Positions 15,674 through 25,057 are shown, numbered from the stretch's first letter. The stretch is DNA of 64,000 nucleotides from WLMZ01 sp038227995 (GCA_038227995.1 JBBRPP010000024.1:1-64000); one strand, 5' to 3'. The notes: generated by a model from the sequence alone, not told the origin. Numbers and translations: made by a program.

Positions 15674-16999
15674 GTGAAGCGCATCGGTTCGGCGAAGACT
15701 GACCGATCGACGAGTCCAGGAAAGCAACGCCTGTGGGCTGGGTTGCGCAGTGCAATCCTCGTACTCGCGGTCGTGATGATCCCCGTCATGTATTCGTACA
15801 TCTCGGCCCTCACCGGACCGGGCTCGGACAGCTTCCAGGCGCGAACGGTCGAATGGGGTCGAGATCATCACCTCGGATCGATCGTCGACGGGGTCGAGCG
15901 CTACTGGTACGAACACCATCCCGCCAAGGTCGGCGGCGCACCGAGCGCCGGCGACGCGCCACGCTTGGCCGGTACGGCAACGGTGGAAGTCTCCCCGATC
16001 TCGCGAAGTGGAACCTCGGGAGGTGTGGAGCCGGTGACGACAGCGGCGCCTGGCGAGACGTCCCCGACGAGCCCCGGTACGGCCGGCACAACCGCCACGG
16101 CCGGCTCGACCGCGCCGGCCATCACAACGGCGTCACTGCCGGGGCTGTCGACGACGACCACGCCGGTCGGCGCGCCGGCACCGTTGCAGACGCCGGCGGC
16201 GACACCCTTGGCCGGCGAAGGTGTCTGGTCCGCACTCGGACCGATGGTGCGCGGCCAGGTGGCCGCGTACGTGACGGCGATCCGTCCCGACAGCGTCCAT
16301 ACGTCCGATCTCGTCGCGGTGGTTCGCTTCGAGCCCGGCCTGTTCACCTTCCGCGCCTACCCAGGCACGAAGATCCCGGGCTCACCCTGGGATCGACCTG
16401 ACCATGTCGAGCCCGACCGGCAAGCGGCGCTCGTCGCCGCGTTCGCCGGAGGCTTCCGACTGCGGGACTCGGGCGGCGGGATGCTGCTCGGTGGACGGCA
16501 ATTGCAGCCGATGAGCAATGGAGTCGCGACATTCGCGATCGACAAGAACGGTGTGCCGAACGTCGGCGCTTGGGGTAGAGACATGGGACCCTCCGATGCG
16601 CTGGACAGCGCCCGTCAGAACCTTCCGCTGATCGTCGACAACGGCGTCGCCGCCGCCAACCTCGCCACCGACCCCAACCGCGTCTGGGGCTTCACCGGCC
16701 CCGCCAACAAGAGCGCCGTGTGGCGGTCGGGCGCCGGGGTCACGGCGTCCGGCGCGCTGATCTGGGTCGGCGGACCGGCGATGACGATCTCGACGCTCGC
16801 CGACGTGCTGATCCGCGCCGGCGTCGTCCGCGGCATGCAATTGGAGATCAACCAGGAATGGGTCCAGTTCAACACCTACGTGACGAAGAACGGAAACACG
16901 TCCGGCAAACGACTCCTGTCCGGCATGCAACACACCGGGAGCCGGTGGCTCACCGAGGACACACGAGACTTCGTCGCCGTGTTCGGGCCGACATCATGA
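15674..16999 (+). CDS. Membrane-anchored phosphodiester glycosidase (NAGPA domain)
   Basis: The 441-residue protein has a cytoplasmic N-terminus, one transmembrane helix (about 25-45), a Thr/Pro/Ala-rich linker (about 110-180) and a C-terminal NAGPA-type domain. The domain shows 'AAFAGGFRL', 'GVATFAIDKNGVPNVGAWGRD', 'LPLIVDNG' and 'ALIWVGGPAMTISTLADVL'. NAGPA-family enzymes cleave sugar phosphodiesters; here the substrate is probably a cell-wall polymer or lipid outside the cell. GTG 15674 is supported by TACCGT 7 nt upstream. It is coupled to the next gene (ATGA overlap). Confidence 0.85.
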   Translation: MKRIGSAKTDRSTSPGKQRLWAGLRSAILVLAVVMIPVMYSYISALTGPGSDSFQARTVEWGRDHHLGSIVDGVERYWYEHHPAKVGGAPSAGDAPRLAGTATVEVSPISRSGTSGGVEPVTTAAPGETSPTSPGTAGTTATAGSTAPAITTASLPGLSTTTTPVGAPAPLQTPAATPLAGEGVWSALGPMVRGQVAAYVTAIRPDSVHTSDLVAVVRFEPGLFTFRAYPGTKIPGSPWDRPDHVEPDRQAALVAAFAGGFRLRDSGGGMLLGGRQLQPMSNGVATFAIDKNGVPNVGAWGRDMGPSDALDSARQNLPLIVDNGVAAANLATDPNRVWGFTGPANKSAVWRSGAGVTASGALIWVGGPAMTISTLADVLIRAGVVRGMQLEINQEWVQFNTYVTKNGNTSGKRLLSGMQHTGSRWLTEDTRDFVAVFGPTS

Positions 17000-17409
17000 A
17001 CGAACCACTCGACGAAGCACGCCGCCGCCTGCACATGGGACTGGCGATCGGTTCGGCGGCGTTCGGCGTGCTCGCACTGAGCGCCCACGGGTCGGGATCA
17101 CAGCCCGGACAGCTGGGCACGACGCAGCTGCTCGTGATCGGCTTCGTCGCGTACTTCCTGCCCTTCACGGCAGTCGTGTATCTCGTCGCCAACCGCTACG
17201 ACGCAGGTAGCGCGATCGTCGGTCCGGTGAGCGCGGCGAGCACGCTGTTCCTCGCGACGCGACCGCCGACCGCCTTCGTTCACGCATGGTACGCGTTCGC
17301 ACTGATCACCGGCACCGTCACCATCGTCGTCTGTGTCCAGGTTGCGCACCGCATTCGTCATCGCCATGTCCGTAGCGAACACTCCCGGGCTGAATCCACG
17401 CCGAGCTGA
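16996..17409 (+). CDS. Small membrane protein
   Basis: The 137-residue protein has four hydrophobic segments (about 14-33, 48-71, 76-93 and 100-118) and a basic, His/Arg-rich C-terminus. I do not recognise a family. It starts within the stop codon of the phosphodiester glycosidase gene, so the two are translated together and may act together at the membrane. Confidence 0.75.
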   Translation: MNEPLDEARRRLHMGLAIGSAAFGVLALSAHGSGSQPGQLGTTQLLVIGFVAYFLPFTAVVYLVANRYDAGSAIVGPVSAASTLFLATRPPTAFVHAWYAFALITGTVTIVVCVQVAHRIRHRHVRSEHSRAESTPS

Positions 17410-17438
17410 TCGACGCCAACCGATCAAACCCCGGGCCG

Positions 17439-18152
17439 TCAACGCCCGCGGACGACAACCCGCCACCAGAGCTGCAGCAGTTGGACAGCGCTGCGTGTGA
17501 TGGCGGGGAGCCGGAAGAACTGAGACTTGCCGGATGGTCGGAAGTAGTGATGCACGGGCGTCTCGACGAACGTCGCCCCGGCGTCTTGGAACGACCGCAT
17601 CATCTCCACACAGATCACACCGCTGGTCGATTGCAAAGGATGATCGACGACGAGGCGGCGGCGGAACAATCGGAAGTCGCAATCGGTGTCGCGGACACGC
17701 AGACCGAAGAGGGCTCGAACGGTGTGGTGATAGCAGCGACCGATGACACGCCGGTACCACGAGTCGCCACGCCCGAGTTTGTACCCCTGCACGATGTCGA
17801 TGTCCGCGGTCGCGAGCGGAACCAGCAACGCTGCCTCGCGGGCGTCGTATTGCGCGTCACCGTCGGTGTAGAAGATCCAGTCGTTGCGTGCGGTCTCGAA
17901 TCCGGTGATCAACGCCTGGCCGTAGCCGCCGTTCTGCGCGTGGTGCACGACCGTCAGCCACGGCCGCTCGATCACCATCCGGTCGAGCAGCGGACCGGCG
18001 TTGTCGGGTGACCCGTCATCGACGACGATGACCTCGACATCAGCGACCAGCGTGCGCAGCGAGGTGAACGCGTCGTCGACGAGCTTCTCGATCGTGTGCT
18101 CGTCGCCGTAGCAGGGAAAGACGGCCGAGACGCTGTGGACATCGTGTGACAC
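17439..18152 (-). CDS. GT2-family glycosyltransferase (dolichyl-phosphate-mannose synthase-like)
   Basis: The 237-residue enzyme has the GT-A fold start 'SAVFPCYGDEHTIEKL', metal/nucleotide motif 'VIVVDDGSPDNAG', 'YTDGDAQYD' (DxD) and 'RDTDCDFRLFRR'. It lacks C-terminal transmembrane helices. Such proteins transfer sugars from nucleotide donors to polyprenyl phosphate. GTG 18152 was chosen because TACCAT lies 6 nt upstream, a leaderless promoter; an ATG at 18182 is in frame but would lie upstream of that transcription start. A GTAA-type box is 40 nt beyond the -10. It is divergent from the GT-C gene. Confidence 0.85.
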   Translation of the reverse strand: MSHDVHSVSAVFPCYGDEHTIEKLVDDAFTSLRTLVADVEVIVVDDGSPDNAGPLLDRMVIERPWLTVVHHAQNGGYGQALITGFETARNDWIFYTDGDAQYDAREAALLVPLATADIDIVQGYKLGRGDSWYRRVIGRCYHHTVRALFGLRVRDTDCDFRLFRRRLVVDHPLQSTSGVICVEMMRSFQDAGATFVETPVHHYFRPSGKSQFFRLPAITRSAVQLLQLWWRVVVRGR

Positions 18153-18158
18153 GGCCGA

Positions 18159-18221
18159 ATGGTACGGCCGGCAGCGAACCATCGATCCGTCAGCAGGCGC
18201 GCGACTTACCACCGATTTACC
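18159..18221 (-). promoter_or_regulatory. GGTAAA-N5-GGTAAG box and leaderless -10 (GT2 gene)
   Basis: On the minus strand GGTAAA (18221-18216) and GGTAAG (18210-18205) are 11 bp apart. After 40 nt comes TACCAT (18164-18159), then 6 nt and GTG 18152. Box orientation and the 40-nt spacing match the phosphodiester glycosidase promoter exactly. Confidence 0.55.
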
Positions 18222-18315
18222 CGTGGCGTTCAGGACATCTCGACCAAGTTCAACCCCGAGTAAATCGTCGCCGTGCTGACCGACGTCGTCAGCGGCACAC
18301 GGCAAAGCTGCGGCC

Positions 18316-19812
18316 GTGAGCGCGGACGTTCGGCGAGGGTGGATCTGGACGTCTGTCGGGGCGTCACTGTCGGTGCTGATGCGGTTGCGCATGTATGGCA
18401 CACCCGTGAGCGCTGACGAGGGCGGCTATCTGGCGATCGCCCGGGCATGGTCTCACGGTCGGGTCCTCTACCGCGATGTGTGGGTCGATCGACCGCAGGG
18501 ACTGTTGTTGCTGTTCAGGTTCTGGGACTGGGTTTCCGGCGGAAGCACCGCATCGATCCGGATCATGGCGATGATCTTCGGGGTCGTGCTGGTCGTCGCG
18601 ACGACCCTTGTCGTGCGCGAGCTCGTGGGAGCGACCGCTGCGCAGTGGACGGCCGTCGTCTGCGGGATCGTGTCCGCCGCACCGGTTCTCGAAGGGCACA
18701 CGGCGAACGGTGAACTGCTGAGCGGCGCCGTGTCGGCGGCGGCCATCGCTGTCGCTGCTCTCGCGGACTCGAAGCAACATTCGTTCCGGTGGTACGCCGC
18801 ATCGGGTGCAGTCGCGGGTCTCGCGCTGTCGTTGAAACAGTCGGGCTTCGACGGGATCCTCGCCGTGCTCGGTTGGCTCGCGCTGGTCGTGCTTCTGATG
18901 CCGGCTCGTCGGCGATTCGCGCTTCGCGCGTTCGGTGCCGTGCTCGGCGGGCTCGTGCTCGTCGTCGGGGCGATGGCTCTTCAGGCCGCACTCACGAGTT
19001 GGTCGCGGTGGTGGTCGGCCGTCGCCGGCTACCGGCTGTCGACGCAGAGCGCCGTATCGGCTGCGCAATGGATCAACCTCCGTATCACGGCCCCCTACGC
19101 CGTCGCCGTTCTCGGCGCGTGCACCCTCCTCGGGGCGCTCGGTGTGATCACCATCGCGGCAGATGTCAAGAAGAGCCGCCGCCGTGCAGTTCCGCCGTCG
19201 ATCATGCTCGTGCTGTGGTCGGTGACTGCGTCACTGGCCTTCCTCGTCGGAGGCGGCTACTGGCGCCACTACTGGTTGCTGCTCGCTGCTCCGGCCAGCG
19301 CGCTCGCCGGGGTGGGCATCGCCCGCCTCGGCCGCTTCGGAGCCGCGGCCACACTGATCACGGTCGCGCCGTGCCTGTTCATCTCGATCTGGGTGTTCGC
19401 CGGGAATCCGGCGACCATCACGATTCGAGCTGCGTCGGACAAGCGATCGCCCATCGACGAGCGCGTCGCACAGTGGTACCTCTCGCGGCGTGTTCCGGGC
19501 GAGAACCTTTTCGTGCTGTGTGCCAGTTCTGCGGTGTACGCCGACGCGCATCAGGACCCGGGGTACCCGTATTTGTGGTACACCGAGGTCATCGACGCGC
19601 CGCAATCCCAGAACCGACTCGTTGCGTACCTCGACGATCCCACGCGGGCGCCCGAGTACATCGCCCAATACCAGGGGGCGTCGGCGTGCGACCGATCGGG
19701 CCGCGTGGCTCGGATCCTCCACGCTGACTACCGACGGATCACCGCCATCGGCTTCGTGACGTTGTTCGAACGATCTCAACCCGCGGAGGCACTCCTCGGT
19801 CGGCCGTCATGA
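18316..19812 (+). CDS. GT-C family membrane glycosyltransferase (GT39/ArnT-like)
   Basis: The 498-residue protein has about ten transmembrane helices. The first loop carries 'SADEGGYLAIARAWSHG' and 'VDRPQGLLLLF', the acidic pair and following Pro typical of polyprenyl-phosphate-sugar-dependent GT-C enzymes (GT39/ArnT). A soluble extracytoplasmic C-terminal part (about 360-498) follows. It would use lipid-linked sugars, perhaps made by the neighbouring GT2, to modify envelope acceptors. The GTG start follows a short upstream region with one AGTAAA half-site (18259). It overlaps the next gene by 4 nt. Confidence 0.8.
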   Translation: MSADVRRGWIWTSVGASLSVLMRLRMYGTPVSADEGGYLAIARAWSHGRVLYRDVWVDRPQGLLLLFRFWDWVSGGSTASIRIMAMIFGVVLVVATTLVVRELVGATAAQWTAVVCGIVSAAPVLEGHTANGELLSGAVSAAAIAVAALADSKQHSFRWYAASGAVAGLALSLKQSGFDGILAVLGWLALVVLLMPARRRFALRAFGAVLGGLVLVVGAMALQAALTSWSRWWSAVAGYRLSTQSAVSAAQWINLRITAPYAVAVLGACTLLGALGVITIAADVKKSRRRAVPPSIMLVLWSVTASLAFLVGGGYWRHYWLLLAAPASALAGVGIARLGRFGAAATLITVAPCLFISIWVFAGNPATITIRAASDKRSPIDERVAQWYLSRRVPGENLFVLCASSAVYADAHQDPGYPYLWYTEVIDAPQSQNRLVAYLDDPTRAPEYIAQYQGASACDRSGRVARILHADYRRITAIGFVTLFERSQPAEALLGRPS

Positions 19813-21731
19813 CGAGACGTACGCTGGCGTTCGCCCCCGCGCTGGGGCTGGTCGCCGGATGCCTCGTCGCCGCGCTCCCAACGGCTGGTTCACCAACCGC
19901 CAACGCCGACGGCACGTCGTACCACTCGGTCGCGCCACAACGTCTGCTCGACACGCGGAACGGACTCGGCACGACCGTCACAGGTCCCGTTGTCCCGGGC
20001 GCGGCGACATCGCTCACGGTCCCGGGGGCCCCGGCCGACGTCGCCGCGGTGGTGTTCAACCTGACCGTGACCGAGCCGCAGGCCGATGGATATGCGACTG
20101 CCTACCCATGTGGTGAGCCACCTCCGCTGGCATCCAACGTCAACTTTCGCGCGGGCCAGACGGTGCCGAACCTGGTGATCGCGAAGCCCGGAGCCAACGG
20201 TCAGATCTGCATCATCACCAATGTCGTCGCGCATCTCGTTGCGGATCTGCAGGGCTGGTTCCCAGCCGGCAGCTACGACCCGCTACCGGCTCCGCAACGG
20301 GTCCTCGACACGCGCACGCCCGGCTCGCGACGCTTCACCGCCGGCATCGAGGCCGTCATCGTGACGGGCCAACCCGATGGAGCCGTCGTCACCAACATCA
20401 CCGTCGCCAATGCCGGACGCGCCGGCTACCTCACGGTGTATCCGTGTGGCACGACTGCACCGGTGACCTCGAACCTCAACTTCGCTCCCGGTGATGTCAA
20501 CGCCAACCTGACGATCGCTCGTGCAGGCGCGAACGGATCGGTCTGCGCGACGGCCAACGTCGACACCGACATCATCGTGGACCTCCAGGGAACCATCCCC
20601 GCTGACCGCGGCTACACCCCGATCGTCCCTGTTCGGATGGTCGACACCAGGTCACCGATCGGCGTGCCGGCCGCCGGCCGCATCCAACCGGGTGCGACCA
20701 CCGAGTTGTCGTTCCCCGAGGCCAGCGGCATCCCATCGCTGGCTGACACCGCTGTGATCAACGTGACCGCGACGGATTCAGCACGGGCCGGGTTTCTCAC
20801 GGTGTTTCCCTGCGGTCAGATCGCTCCACTTGCATCGAACCTCAACATCGCAGTCGGTGACACTCGACCGAATTTGGTCTTGATGCCGCTCGGCCCGAAC
20901 GGCACGGTCTGCATCACCAGCAATGTCGCCGTCCAAGTCGTCGCCGATCTGCAGGGCTGGTTCGACACCACCCAGCCTCTTCCCGCCGTCGCTCCACCCA
21001 CCCGACTGCACGTCGATCGAGCACCCGGCACCGACCTCGGCTACCTCGCCTACCTGCCGGCCGGGTACGACTCCAGCCCCGGCCGATCGTGGCCGACGAT
21101 CGTCTTCCTCCACGGGTCGGGCCAGGCGGGCCCGGGCACCGACGAGGAACTCGACAGCATCGCGGTGAACGGTCTGCCGCGATTGTTCGAGGCCGGCACC
21201 GAGCCCGATGTCGCGTCGCATTTCATCGTGATCGCGCCGCAGCTACCCGATTCGTCGTACAACCCGGGGCGGCTCCACGCGTGGTTGGCAGAGGTACTGC
21301 CGCGCTACGCGGTCGATCGGGACCGGGTGTACCTCACCGGACTCTCGGCAGGAGGCTTCGGCACGTTCGACTACGTCGGCGCGTATGGTGACGCGAACGA
21401 GTTCGCGGCCGTGGTGCCGATCTCCGGTGGTTTCCCCCATCCGATCATCTGCTCCAGTTGGCGGCGCACTCCGCTGTGGGCCTTCCACGGTGAGACGGAC
21501 ACCACCGTCAAACCGGCCGGCTCGATCAACACGGTCACGTTCATCAACTCGGCGTGCTCACCTGTCGAGCGCCTTCGGCTCACCACCTACCCCGGTGTCG
21601 GCCACAGCGCGTGGGACCCGACGTACGACCTGTCGGGCATGGCTCCCGGCCACACCAACCCCGCCCGAGATCCCTACGACATCGACATCTATTCGTGGAT
21701 GCTCAGCCATGTGCGGAGCCGATATCGCTGA
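19809..21731 (+). CDS. Secreted three-repeat LDTR protein fused to an alpha/beta-hydrolase
   Basis: The 640-residue protein begins with a signal peptide (residues 1-35). It then has three tandem repeats of roughly 120 residues (about 38-155, 160-270 and 275-393). Each opens with 'R(L/V/M)(L/V)DTR' and closes with '(V/I)(A/V)DLQG', usually 'DLQGWF'. The C-terminal 240 residues are an alpha/beta-hydrolase of the COG4099/esterase type, with 'TIVFLHGSG' (oxyanion), nucleophile motif 'GLSAGGFG', 'HGETDTTV' and a late His ('GVGHSAW'). The repeats probably bind a surface or polymer and target the esterase. It overlaps the GT-C gene by 4 nt. Confidence 0.8.
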   Translation: MTRRTLAFAPALGLVAGCLVAALPTAGSPTANADGTSYHSVAPQRLLDTRNGLGTTVTGPVVPGAATSLTVPGAPADVAAVVFNLTVTEPQADGYATAYPCGEPPPLASNVNFRAGQTVPNLVIAKPGANGQICIITNVVAHLVADLQGWFPAGSYDPLPAPQRVLDTRTPGSRRFTAGIEAVIVTGQPDGAVVTNITVANAGRAGYLTVYPCGTTAPVTSNLNFAPGDVNANLTIARAGANGSVCATANVDTDIIVDLQGTIPADRGYTPIVPVRMVDTRSPIGVPAAGRIQPGATTELSFPEASGIPSLADTAVINVTATDSARAGFLTVFPCGQIAPLASNLNIAVGDTRPNLVLMPLGPNGTVCITSNVAVQVVADLQGWFDTTQPLPAVAPPTRLHVDRAPGTDLGYLAYLPAGYDSSPGRSWPTIVFLHGSGQAGPGTDEELDSIAVNGLPRLFEAGTEPDVASHFIVIAPQLPDSSYNPGRLHAWLAEVLPRYAVDRDRVYLTGLSAGGFGTFDYVGAYGDANEFAAVVPISGGFPHPIICSSWRRTPLWAFHGETDTTVKPAGSINTVTFINSACSPVERLRLTTYPGVGHSAWDPTYDLSGMAPGHTNPARDPYDIDIYSWMLSHVRSRYR

Positions 21732-21794
21732 CGATCAGTCGTGGGCCGCCATCAGGTGCTCGCGCTCCTGCACGCTCAAGTCGGCCATCGACGT

Positions 21795-22757
21795 CTACAG
21801 GTAGTACCCGCTGACATCGATGATGAACTGGCACTGCGTCGCGGCCGAAGCGAAGATCACCAGCTGACGCAGTCCGTCGAGCGCGCACGTGAAGCCGTTG
21901 GCGATCACTGCCGAGCTCGACGTCCAGTTGATCGTCGACCCGCCGATCTTCGGAGTGCCACCCGGAGCGACGTAGAGGTAACCGACGTCGGAGACGGCGA
22001 TGACGGTCAGGTTGCCGACGATCGCGCGCGCGTTCACCGGGATCGCATCGGCCGTGACGATCTTGCCGGTGTCGACATCGATCGAGTTCGCGACCGACAG
22101 CGTGCGGGTTCCGCTCTGCGCGAGCAGCCCTGACGAAGCCGATGGCAGACGCGAGTCGTACACCCGCACCGGAGCGATCACGTGCAATGAACCGGCCGTG
22201 TCGAATCCGGCGACCTTGCGCCACGAACCAGCACCTGGTGAGTAACGCACCTTGGCCCACACCGAGCCCGGTCCATCGGGGTACGACGGGATGGAGTTGC
22301 CGTCCGGTCCGACCGCGACAAGTCCACCGACGTACGAAGCGATCGTGGAGTTGAGCGTTGCGCCGCCGCCGATGATCGTCAGCGGCGCGTAGAACGCCGT
22401 TCCACTGTCAGCAATGACGTTCGGGGTGGCGGCAACAGGCTGCGCGCTGATCGCGACGCCGGCTGCCACTGCCGCCGTTCCGGCGCCCGCCAGGCGTACG
22501 AGACCGCGACGAGACATGAGCGCACGAGTCGAGTCGGGGTCAGCTCCGCGTGCCTCGCCTTGGCTCCCAGCGGGGCCCTCGTCGATCGCTGTCGTCGATT
22601 TGCTGTCGACAGACCCGCTTGTGACGCGGCCGCTGATCAGCTCGCCAACCATCTGCTCGAGTTGCTCGATCCGTCGTTGGGCCTCGGCCTCACGCACCTT
22701 CATCGCAACGAGTTCCGCCTGCCATGTGGAATCGACATCATTCGAATTCGGATTCAT
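21795..22757 (-). CDS. Coiled-coil protein with internal twin-arginine signal and one LDTR-type domain
   Basis: The 320-residue protein starts with a coiled-coil-like segment (about 12-45, 'AQRRIEQLEQMVGELI') and a polar linker. Near residues 81-110 is a twin-arginine-like signal 'SRRGLVRLAGAGTAAVAAG' ending in an A-x-A cleavage site. The C-terminal half has the same domain type as its convergent neighbour: 'RVYDSRLPS' at its start and 'IIDVSGYYL' at its end. A signal placed 80 residues in is unusual; it may instead be a membrane anchor with a cytoplasmic coiled coil. AGGAGC precedes the ATG. Confidence 0.7.
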   Translation of the reverse strand: MNPNSNDVDSTWQAELVAMKVREAEAQRRIEQLEQMVGELISGRVTSGSVDSKSTTAIDEGPAGSQGEARGADPDSTRALMSRRGLVRLAGAGTAAVAAGVAISAQPVAATPNVIADSGTAFYAPLTIIGGGATLNSTIASYVGGLVAVGPDGNSIPSYPDGPGSVWAKVRYSPGAGSWRKVAGFDTAGSLHVIAPVRVYDSRLPSASSGLLAQSGTRTLSVANSIDVDTGKIVTADAIPVNARAIVGNLTVIAVSDVGYLYVAPGGTPKIGGSTINWTSSSAVIANGFTCALDGLRQLVIFASAATQCQFIIDVSGYYL

Positions 22758-22826
22758 CGCGGACGCTCCTGGGGACGAAGGCGAACAAGCACCTAACCCA
22801 AAACCTAGTTGATGCCCAAGTTGGTG

Positions 22827-23858
22827 TCATCCGGCGAGCAGCCTCAGCAGCCGTGGATGGCGGCGGCGGAAGACTTCGTCGGACAGGTCAGCGTGCTCTG
22901 CGCGCACGCACGGCAACGGAAATCCAACGGCAGCATGGTCGCCAACGCTCAGGGCGAGAAGCGATTCGTGGATGAGGAAGTCAGGCTCGATCTCCCAACC
23001 GTCGCTCATCTGCGCGAGCAACCGTCCCCGAGGAAGTTCCAGATGGCCACACACCTCCTCGTCCTCGATCCACGCCATGAGATCTCGCGTCTTGGCATCG
23101 ATCACCGAACGACGGAGATCGGTGTAGATCGCAGCGATGAGTGACTGCGCGTCGCCGACCGTCTCGGTGTGGGCGATCACCTGCACGAATTCGGTCTGCA
23201 AACGACCCCGACGGGTGTTCGGCCCTTCGAGGATCTCGACACTGGGAACGTCGATCAGTCGCGGGCGGACACCGAGTGCCGACATCCGCTCCCAGTAGTC
23301 CCAGTCCTCCAGGCCGGCCGGCCCCAACGTCCAAGCACCGACCTGCTGGGTGATTCGCCGATGGCACATCACCCGCGACGGCTCGAAGATCGGCGCACAG
23401 ATCTGAAGCTCTCGCGACCACATCAGGTCGGGGTCGGCGACGGTTCGGGTGACGCGCCGGGAATCGTCGACGTACGAAGCTGAGCTGACCACCCACCCCT
23501 GATCGCCCTCGGCGACCATTGCCGCGAGATGGCCGGGCATGTACACGTCGTCATGATCGAGGTACGCGACGAGTTCACCCAACGCTGCCTCGTGACCGAA
23601 CGTGCGCAGCGGACCTGGATGACCGTGCCTCCGCAATCGATGGAACTTCACCCGTTGGTCGATCGCCGCGAACTCCCGTGCGATGTCGTCGGTGCTGTCG
23701 GTGGAACCGTCCGAGATCAGCAACAGCTCCCAATCCTCGAAGGTCTGGCCAAGAACGGACTCGACGGTCACTCGGAGTTGTTCGCCACGATTCGCAACGG
23801 GACAGATCACGGAAACCACCGGTATCGGCACCGGAGCACGATACAGACAACCGATCAT
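22827..23858 (-). CDS. GT2-family glycosyltransferase
   Basis: The 343-residue enzyme has 'VVSVICPVANRGEQLRVTVE', 'LLLISDGSTDSTDD', 'VAYLDHDDVYMPGHL' (DxD-like) and a later 'GLEDWDYWERM' acceptor-site motif, all standard for GT2 transferases that decorate surface glycans. Its 100-residue C-terminal extension is not recognised. ATG 23858 starts shortly before the conserved fold; the frame extends to 23918 but would run through the divergent S4-protein start. Only 16 bp separate the two divergent starts. Confidence 0.85.
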   Translation of the reverse strand: MIGCLYRAPVPIPVVSVICPVANRGEQLRVTVESVLGQTFEDWELLLISDGSTDSTDDIAREFAAIDQRVKFHRLRRHGHPGPLRTFGHEAALGELVAYLDHDDVYMPGHLAAMVAEGDQGWVVSSASYVDDSRRVTRTVADPDLMWSRELQICAPIFEPSRVMCHRRITQQVGAWTLGPAGLEDWDYWERMSALGVRPRLIDVPSVEILEGPNTRRGRLQTEFVQVIAHTETVGDAQSLIAAIYTDLRRSVIDAKTRDLMAWIEDEEVCGHLELPRGRLLAQMSDGWEIEPDFLIHESLLALSVGDHAAVGFPLPCVRAEHADLSDEVFRRRHPRLLRLLAG

Positions 23859-23874
23859 GTGCAATCGTTGAGCG

Positions 23875-24237
23875 ATGGAGCAGACGCGCGTCGACAAGTG
23901 GTTGTGGGCGGTTCGCATCTATTCGTCGCGAACGGCTGCCTCTGACGCGTGTTCAGGCGGGCACGTCAAGCTCAACGGCGCGTCGGCCAAGCCGGCGTCG
24001 ACCGTCCGCATCGGTGACCGGGTCAGTGCATTCGCCGGCGGGCGCGAGCGGATCCTCGAGATCACGCGCATCATCGAGAAGCGGGTCGGAGCACCGATCG
24101 CTGCCGAGTGCTTCGTCGACCACAGTCCCCCGCCGCCACCGCGCGACGACTCCAGCCCACTGTTCGTCCGGGCACGCGGCACCGGCCGCCCGACCAAGCG
24201 CGATCGGCGTCAGCTCGACCGATTCCGAGCGCGCTGA
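23875..24237 (+). CDS. S4-domain RNA-binding protein, Hsp15-like
   Basis: The 120-residue protein opens with the S4 motif 'RVDKWLWAVRIYSSRTAA' and 'GGHVKLNGASAKPASTVRIGD', the Hsp15/RqcP arrangement. A basic C-terminal tail has 'GRPTKRDRR'. Relatives bind stalled 50S subunits or rRNA. The length matches Hsp15. It is divergent from a glycosyltransferase gene, and its 3' end is convergent with the acetyltransferase gene. Confidence 0.88.
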   Translation: MEQTRVDKWLWAVRIYSSRTAASDACSGGHVKLNGASAKPASTVRIGDRVSAFAGGRERILEITRIIEKRVGAPIAAECFVDHSPPPPPRDDSSPLFVRARGTGRPTKRDRRQLDRFRAR

Positions 24238-24249
24238 GCGGGTCGATGT

Positions 24250-24987
24250 TCAGGGACGGGTCGCCGCCCACAGTCGGCCGACCTCGACGAAGCCGCGTCG
24301 CCCGTACCACCGTCGCGGCCAGTCGTCGGCGTCGGCGTCGAGTTCGACCGCGTCGCAACCCTCGGACGCCGCGATCGCCAACGCAGCCGTCACCAGTGCG
24401 TCGCCATGGCCCCGCCGGCGATGATCGGGATGCGTGTCGACCGCATCGAGCGTGGCGCTGCGGCCGTCGATCTTGAGCAGACAGGCCGCCACGACCGAGC
24501 CGGCGTCGCGGACGACGAGGCAGCGGATGTCGACAACCGCCGCCTCCAGCAGAAATCGATCGGTCAGCTGGGCAACCACTTCGTCGTCGACGCCGGGCAA
24601 CTCCCTGCGCCAGTTCGCGTCCCAGAACGGCCGGGCGACCTCGATGTCGACCTCCTCCACGACCGAGCTGACAACGTCGGCGAGTCCGATGCCAGCCACG
24701 CGCGGATGAGTCGTCATGTTGACGAGCGCCTCGACCTGCCATCCCATCTCAGCCAGATCGCAAGCCGTTCCGGCGAGTTGATCACCGACCAGCGTCATCC
24801 CGCGATGCGTCAAGCCGGCTCCGCCCAGCACCCGCTCGGCTTCGGCGATCAGGTTCGTCGCCGAGACCGGTTGGGAGATGACCAGTTGGTTGTGCTGATG
24901 CGATCGAGGAACTGGCTCGGTCAACACCGCGAATCCACCGCTCACCGGGATCACCGACGTCGCCGTTCGGCGCAGGAGGTCGCTCAC
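24250..24987 (-). CDS. GNAT-family N-acetyltransferase
   Basis: The 245-residue protein has a C-terminal GNAT fold with 'CLLKIDGRSATLDAVDTHPD', acetyl-CoA loop 'RRRGHGDALVTAAL' and 'WYGRRGFVEVG'. The N-terminal 100 residues ('ATNLIAEAERVLGGAGL') resemble the first half of tandem GNAT proteins. The substrate is not predictable. GTG 24987 (VSDLLRR) was chosen as the start; longer in-frame options run into the divergent regulator's promoter. Confidence 0.85.
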   Translation of the reverse strand: MSDLLRRTATSVIPVSGGFAVLTEPVPRSHQHNQLVISQPVSATNLIAEAERVLGGAGLTHRGMTLVGDQLAGTACDLAEMGWQVEALVNMTTHPRVAGIGLADVVSSVVEEVDIEVARPFWDANWRRELPGVDDEVVAQLTDRFLLEAAVVDIRCLVVRDAGSVVAACLLKIDGRSATLDAVDTHPDHRRRGHGDALVTAALAIAASEGCDAVELDADADDWPRRWYGRRGFVEVGRLWAATRP

Positions 24988-25057
24988 ACCGCAAGCTTGG
25001 CACGTCACCGGACCGTCGAAACGAGATGGTCGTTCTGGGTTACCAGAAGGTGGCATC

